Shown here: positions 61,001 to 64,000 of the stretch, one piece after another
How the letters are laid out: each line of letters starts with the position of its first letter
How positions within the stretch are numbered: position 1 is the first letter of the stretch
Translations under genes and position numbers: made by a program
IMG/VR virus record: IMGVR_UViG_3300020445_001256
Span: 23,448-87,447 of that record
Origin: a virus
DNA length: 64,000 nt
Reading direction: 5' to 3' (one strand)
Notes under the pieces: model-generated
Told to the model about the DNA's origin: nothing
The model's input: the letters and a program-made list of their open reading frames with translations, nothing else
The model's database searches: none

Positions 61001-62247
61001 AATCAGGTTCTCCTACTTATGATACAGGTAATAGAAAGATTAGAGTAGCACATTCTGATCATGGTATGCATGACTTAGATAATAACGTTATCATTGAAGG
61101 TGCTATATCAGAAGTATCTGATACTTATCTAACATCTGCTATATCAGCATCTGATACTGCTGTTAATGTAAATGATGCTACGGCATTCCACAAAATCGTT
61201 AACGGTGCTGCAATTAGTGCATCCAATGTAGGATACATTAAGATTGAAGATGAGATCATGTCTTATTCAGCAATTAGTAATGATGGTAAAACTATTACAG
61301 TTCACGAAAGAGGACTTGATGGAACTACTGGTGTAACACATGCTGATGAATCTGTTGTTGAATGTTATAACCTTGATGGTATACCTCTAACAGAAATTAA
61401 TAAGACTCATGTTGCTATTGCTTCTCCTACACTTGATGGTTACGAGATAGCAACAACTTCTCTTGGTAGATTGGGTATAAGATCTGGTGGTGACGCAATT
61501 GTTGCAACTCAGAACGTTCAATACGAAATCTTAGTACCTCAGATTGAAAGAATGTTATTACCTAAGACAGATATTACTGCAAGGGTTAATACCATTACTG
61601 GTACATCTATCAATGATGGAACTACAATGGGACAAAACTCCTTTAGTAATACAGGAGAGTTTATAGATGTAAACTTAAGTGAAGATAATCCTTTTGATTC
61701 TCCTCAGTTGATTTGTTCTGAACAGAATGAGTCTGCAGAATTGAATGGTGCTAAGTCATTTAGAATGGATCTAACTATGATTAGTAGTTTAGCAACAGTA
61801 TCACCTGTTGTAGATACTGATAGAATGTCAATTACTACTGTAAGTCAAAGGATTAATAATCCTGCTAATGTTGATAGTGCTAAACTTGCTATTGGTGACG
61901 AACATGCTGCTGTTTATATTAGTAAGGTTGCAAGTCTTACTAATAACTCAACATCTATTAGGTTGATGTTTGCTGGATACCGTCCACCAAATACTTACAT
62001 AAAACCCCTATATAGAGTGCTCCCTGCTGGATCAACAGATCCTATAGAATCCTATGGATTTGAATGGTTCCCAACAGAAGGGGCTAAAATTCCTGAAACT
62101 ACTGAGTTGGAATTGTATAATGATTACGAGTATGAAGTAACTGGTTTGGACTTCACAGCATATCAAGTTAAACTTGTTCTTGTGTCTGCAAACCAAGCAT
62201 ATGCACCAACTCTTAAAGAACTCAGGGCAATCGCACTCGCTGTATAA
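55033..62247 (+). CDS. large virion structural protein with DUF4815 N-terminus, 2,404 aa
   Basis: The first 400 residues match DUF4815 (NVTPYYDDFDKAKNFYRVLF, GFPIQARELTSMQSILQNQV), typical of large baseplate/tail proteins in T4-like cyanophages and partly equivalent in position to T4 gp10. The middle has repeated 'GLTSGVKAKVL'-like small beta modules. An Arg/Trp-rich basic segment at about 1295-1420 (FRATRRRLNVD, GRGRRVLGSRTTTTTRR) is followed by WWDPLAQSFLITEEGG at about 1640, a strongly conserved signature in these proteins. The C-terminal portion is Ser/Thr-rich and ends YAPTLKELRAIALAV. It starts 4 nt after gp8 and ends in an overlap with the next gene. Confidence 0.88.
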   Translation: MAQNTNLNVTPYYDDFDKAKNFYRVLFRPGFPIQARELTSMQSILQNQVENMGTHMFKDGAMVIPGQIGYDLEVDAIQVQESFLGADVENYRSQLTGKIITGLTSGVKAKVLYSISATTSEKGYITLYLKYIESGTETGGTENTQQTFINNEQLVTDTEITFGTTLIEIGSPFAQLLPTAAIQTGSAAYVQTGVYFIRGFFVDVPYQYILLDQYGSTPKYRIGLEILESIITPEDDLSLNDNAAGTSNYAAPGSHRFRITTNLVKKLLTDEADKDFIELLRINGDKVEKLVDRSAYDELERSLATRTYEESGDYVVDDFQITMRENLDDGFNNGVYATGDTTADGNSAAENLFAVEFGPGTAYVRGYRIKTLAPTYVDLAKPRDTNSAQNTIVPFELGNYSKVTNTFGFLNTSGSTISNAYQTVELRDRFTATPGDSVGNLIGYARAASLEFLTNPNGTFGDTDDQYKLHMFDVQMFTVIQLASAQTIQSTAADNRGSLIVGKTTGARGYIVAPISSATHLQVYQVEGVFAKGEMVTVDGLDKDTITNVHTYQYSDTRQVLSRDESTSNVEFTADIILEDLRGLQGITFTYDATGGSEKITGTNSNFAADLRAGDRIYFNETKYVDVDYVDPTNLASANGSTIFNYSTQVALVTPGGGGAAPSAGTYTQLLRYRGKLLEVDKATLIKEMPKPYVKSISDESMIVRRTFDNQTVSSSSLSITLPENEQFQAITDANYTLTVMGGSNGTYPVGDQLPVDTVNSGGIGYTAFADPATKTTLNISNLTNITSVKVTASISKNVTTKKTKSPTNMFVLKVNQSQENLDKMKYGLTYSGVYGTRIEDQELSLGLTDVFNVHAVYESLDDLDPVIPSVTLVEPAFFANKSIVTGRTSKARARVVDFNSSTLKLTVVYLEGKFVSGETLDGLNSSNVAIQGIINDSVGSVIAGSKVITDRYTLQNGQTDFLYGISKLTREKGVAQPIRKLKIVLDYYTHAATGDYFGGQSYLDTNYADIPFYSGLFLPDFLDFRPGVKNLFAGTGTVASPAYVQLPSLDFRSRIFPTSGTPSATLFDVPQVNSDFRCDFDWYLSRVDKVFVLPSGEFQIIKGKSAENPTEPDDLQDGMLLAVLKHDPYTFDTSDDTIIIKSDNKRYTMRDIGNIENRLNNVEYYTSLNMLESDTFNTEVLDSSGKSRLKNGFIVDDFTDHSKSDMEEEDYSASLDYESGTCHASHYTTNVSLLLDSSLSQNVQQTGPLITLPYVEEALIIQPYASRVENVNPFNVFAYIGRIDLTPASDDWVDTNRLPRRVTSIEGNFRATRRRLNVDQNGFAPTQWRAWRTTWTGTSRGSWNRWREHTFANFVPGRGRRVLGSRTTTTTRRQTRSGIRTRVVPRIDRRSLGDRIVSETSIPWIRSRNVEVVVARMKPRTSFFSFFDGQKIDDYMIPKVIELIKNSSTDSRTNSTPFVVGELVRGLTSGCRFRVAAPNDFYKYNQYDDTEMPSSYASTTAFLNIDTESLARRAVGRYYGNFQVGEVLLGQSGARAVVKDRRSVTDRLGQWKGAFFIPNPRNRSNPRWSTGDRTLRLTTSKTDSRLPGAVSSSAETEYSAKGTLRRVQENVLAVRNARLVRDTTTQRRTRRSTRTETRQVGWWDPLAQSFLITEEGGTFITSVDVYFNTKDTNIPISMQIRTMENGYPTTTILPFSDTTVTPDNVQISETGAIATKFTFRAPVYIPQSIEHCFVLFSDSNSYQVWISRMGELDISGDRTISEQPYAGVLFKSQNATTWTADQYEDLKFIVNRAKFTTGLNSRVTLTNAPLDVGNNGKITLAPDPIQTYQPELQLNTAASNLTDTPFTIGARVYQKQSLAQGTITAKANKGGGGFTLTINDISGTWVDAQAIVSSKTTGTITLTSTSGYAVGDVITGGTSSTTSTITAVTNATTLAVNYLSGAYTNGETVTGDGAGGGTANQSTTVPGSGTNTVPAGDRVSSATVQAATQSGSPTYDTGNRKIRVAHSDHGMHDLDNNVIIEGAISEVSDTYLTSAISASDTAVNVNDATAFHKIVNGAAISASNVGYIKIEDEIMSYSAISNDGKTITVHERGLDGTTGVTHADESVVECYNLDGIPLTEINKTHVAIASPTLDGYEIATTSLGRLGIRSGGDAIVATQNVQYEILVPQIERMLLPKTDITARVNTITGTSINDGTTMGQNSFSNTGEFIDVNLSEDNPFDSPQLICSEQNESAELNGAKSFRMDLTMISSLATVSPVVDTDRMSITTVSQRINNPANVDSAKLAIGDEHAAVYISKVASLTNNSTSIRLMFAGYRPPNTYIKPLYRVLPAGSTDPIESYGFEWFPTEGAKIPETTELELYNDYEYEVTGLDFTAYQVKLVLVSANQAYAPTLKELRAIALAV

Positions 62248-62468
62248 TGGACGTACCTGTTAAAGACCACGCTGGATGGTTTCGTGATAATAGCGGAGCT
62301 ATCCAATGTGCTGATACCTCAACATATGATAAGTATATGAAGGGGTATAGAGCAGAACAAAAGAAACGGAAAGAATTTGTAGCTTTACAAAATGACGTTT
62401 CTGCGTTAAAATCAGATATGAGTGAGATAAAATCACTTTTACTAACGTTAGCTGACAAATCATCATGA
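62247..62468 (+). CDS. small conserved cyanophage protein, 73 aa
   Basis: The N-terminus VPVKDHAGWFRDNSGAIQC and the C-terminal coiled coil (LQNDVSALKSDMSEIKSLL) match a small conserved protein seen beside baseplate genes in T4-like cyanophages. The role is unknown; the coiled coil suggests oligomerisation or docking to the baseplate. It starts in a TAATG overlap and ends in an ATGA overlap. Confidence 0.8.
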   Translation: MDVPVKDHAGWFRDNSGAIQCADTSTYDKYMKGYRAEQKKRKEFVALQNDVSALKSDMSEIKSLLLTLADKSS

Positions 62469-62707
62469 CCACTGAACTGGAAAAGGTATCCCAAGATCAG
62501 ATGCTTTCCCAATTTAAGGAAAGATATCAAAAATGCATTGCTGAAAACCAGCAATTAGCAGCAAAAATTAAAGAAAATGAAGTCACAGCACTCAAGCTTC
62601 AGGGTGCTATTGAGGCATTGGAGTATTACAATCCACCGCAAGAAACGGCAGCACCAGAAATTCCTGCCGATGATGTAACGGATGGGTCTCCTGAATTAAC
62701 TGAATAA
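62465..62707 (+). CDS. small coiled-coil protein, 80 aa
   Basis: The 80-aa protein is a single predicted coiled coil (QFKERYQKCIAENQQLAAKI, EVTALKLQGAIEALEYY) followed by an acidic Pro-rich tail. It is coupled to the previous gene and terminated directly downstream. It is a probable structural or chaperone accessory; the family is not known to me. Confidence 0.75.
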   Translation: MTTELEKVSQDQMLSQFKERYQKCIAENQQLAAKIKENEVTALKLQGAIEALEYYNPPQETAAPEIPADDVTDGSPELTE

Positions 62708-62712
62708 TATCG

Positions 62713-62737
62713 AAGGGGGACGCAAGTCCCCTTTCTT
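62713..62737 (+). terminator. terminator hairpin with GCAA tetraloop
   Basis: AAGGGG-G-AC pairs with GTCCCCTT around a GCAA loop (GNRA type), followed by the imperfect T tract TTTCTT. It separates the small coiled-coil gene from the next late promoter. Confidence 0.8.
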
Positions 62738-62742
62738 AATGG

Positions 62743-62750
62743 CATAAATA
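62743..62750 (+). promoter_or_regulatory. late promoter box CATAAATA
   Basis: CATAAATA directly follows the terminator and lies 40 nt before the fibre ATG. It is the third copy of the identical octamer. Confidence 0.75.
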
Positions 62751-62790
62751 ACTTGGAAGCATGTTCCCATAGAGTTGTCTTAAAAATAAA

Positions 62791-64000
62791 ATGGCAAATA
62801 GAATTCAATTAAGAAGAGGTGGTGCTCAGGATTGGGCTAACTCTAACCCGACCCTAGCACAAGGTGAATTAGGTATTGAACTTGATACTGGTAGATTTAA
62901 AATAGGTGACGGTGTTACCGCTTGGAATACTTTACGGTATGAGCGTCCCGTAGAATCTACTTCTAATACTGCAAATACACTTGTACAAAGAGATGCTGAT
63001 GGTAACTTCTCTGCAGGAACTATCACATCAACCCTTATCGGTAATGCTTCAACTTCTTCAAGACTTGCATCTGCTAGACAGCTTACGTTATCAGATGACA
63101 TAGTAGGATCTGGTGTTTTTGATGGTTCTGCCAACCTCACTATATCTACTGGACTACAATTAATTTCAACTCTACCTCATTATGATGGAACTGCTAGTGC
63201 TTCTGCAACTTATACAAAGGTAACTGTAGACGCAAAAGGTAGAATTACAAATGCTTCCACACCTTCAACTCTTGCTGATTATAACCTTAATGGAACTGTA
63301 GAGGGATCATCAGCTCAACCATATGATTTAGACTTAGTTGCACTTTCTGGTCTTACTACTACTGGTATTATTGCTAGAACTAGTGGTGGTGCTATGTCAA
63401 CCAGAACCATTACTGGTACTGCTACAAGAATTGGTATGACCAATGGTAATGGTGTTTCTGGAAACCCAACTATTGACCTTATTACTACTGCAGTGCAAGC
63501 AGGTGATTATAATACAGAGTCTCTAACATCAGTATCTGGTGTTGGTAGTAACAGTGAACCATTTGGTACACAAACTGTAAACGCTACGAAATTTACAGTT
63601 GATGCATATGGTAGACTAACTAGTGCAACTAATGTACCTATTGCCACAGCAGTAGAAGGAACAGATGCAGCAGCATACAACGCAGGAACGACCTATTCCA
63701 GAGGTGATAAGATCACTAATGCGTCGAAACTTTATCAAGCCATTGCAGGTATCTCGGCAGGAGCTGGAGCACCTACTCATTCAGATACTAGTGATGCTGG
63801 ATCGTGGAGACACCTCGGTGCAGTTACGACAAAACAAAAAGGTCTCGCTTCCTTTGCTCAAGAAGATTTCGATGTATCTGCAGGGGGTCACGTTAGTCTC
63901 TCTGCTGCTGGTATTGACAATTCTCAATTACAAAACAGTAGAATTTCCTTTGCTGACGGCAACGCGAAAGAGGACTTCGACCTCGACCAAGAATTAACTG
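62791..64000 (+). CDS. tail fibre protein, N-terminal part (continues beyond window)
   Basis: The frame stays open from ATG 62791 to the end of the window (403 codons). RIQLRRGGAQDWANSNPTLA and DTGRFKIGDGVTAWNTLRY match the Mtd-type N-terminal trimerisation module found on many phage fibres. Repeating beta modules follow (LTLSDDIVGSGVFDGSANLT, KVTVDAKGRITNAS, KFTVDAYGRLTSATNVP). Near the edge, TYSRGDKITNASKLYQAIAG resembles a carbohydrate-binding 'Y..GD.V...G..Y.a' domain. It is a likely host-recognition fibre; the receptor-binding tip is outside the window. Confidence 0.88.
   Translation, partial: MANRIQLRRGGAQDWANSNPTLAQGELGIELDTGRFKIGDGVTAWNTLRYERPVESTSNTANTLVQRDADGNFSAGTITSTLIGNASTSSRLASARQLTLSDDIVGSGVFDGSANLTISTGLQLISTLPHYDGTASASATYTKVTVDAKGRITNASTPSTLADYNLNGTVEGSSAQPYDLDLVALSGLTTTGIIARTSGGAMSTRTITGTATRIGMTNGNGVSGNPTIDLITTAVQAGDYNTESLTSVSGVGSNSEPFGTQTVNATKFTVDAYGRLTSATNVPIATAVEGTDAAAYNAGTTYSRGDKITNASKLYQAIAGISAGAGAPTHSDTSDAGSWRHLGAVTTKQKGLASFAQEDFDVSAGGHVSLSAAGIDNSQLQNSRISFADGNAKEDFDLDQELT

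Overview
The window is 64 kb of AT-rich phage DNA with every supportable gene on the + strand. It reads as part of a T4-like marine cyanophage (a Kyanoviridae-type myovirus of Synechococcus or Prochlorococcus). The evidence is recognisable T4-type baseplate wedge proteins gp25, gp6 and gp8, a DUF4815 structural protein, giant glycine/asparagine/threonine-rich virion proteins with YHYH and cupredoxin-like domains, a plant-type 2Fe-2S ferredoxin, several 2-oxoglutarate/Fe(II) oxygenases, and dense small overlapping ORFs of the kind found in these phages. No database search was possible; family names rest on motifs visible in the translations.

Layout. (1) 1-8.5 kb: a truncated Cys-rich protein, three 2OG-Fe(II) oxygenases mixed with small proteins, a possible endonuclease overlapping a beta-class DNA methyltransferase, a conserved 372-aa protein of unknown role, a second DNA methyltransferase, a strongly structured leader RNA, and a basic histone-tail-like protein. 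(2) 8.6-16.3 kb: an SF2 helicase, then about 25 very small genes in short coupled operons. Four of these units begin at a shared upstream element, GTGACAGT-N7-(G/C)TGTCYAC, lying 52-55 bp ahead of the -10 box where a clear TATAAT exists. This has the look of an early or host-takeover region. One gene here seems to be decaying (about 15.53-15.75 kb). (3) 16.3-20.2 kb: a consensus sigma70 promoter fused to a terminator, an unexplained 200-bp non-coding stretch, an AbrB-like protein, two more oxygenases, the ferredoxin, small proteins, and a SET-domain protein just before the baseplate genes. (4) 20.2-64 kb: late structural genes: gp25, gp6, an 8,214-residue giant protein occupying 24.6 kb, a short fibre with a cupredoxin-like end, a 1,646-aa mosaic protein, gp8, a 2,404-aa DUF4815 protein, two small coiled-coil-like proteins and a truncated fibre with an Mtd-like N-terminus. 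CATAAATA late-promoter boxes precede three of these units.

How they may work together: the small genes and helicase would act early in infection. The methyltransferases (and possibly a restriction nuclease) would mark or protect phage DNA. The oxygenases, ferredoxin and SET protein form a modification toolkit whose substrates are unknown. The structural block builds the baseplate and an unusually large adhesion apparatus. The main novelty candidates are the giant repeat-expanded gene, the shared upstream element, the terminator/promoter composites, the structured leader RNA at 8.1 kb, and the possible compact restriction-modification pair at 3.3-4.5 kb.
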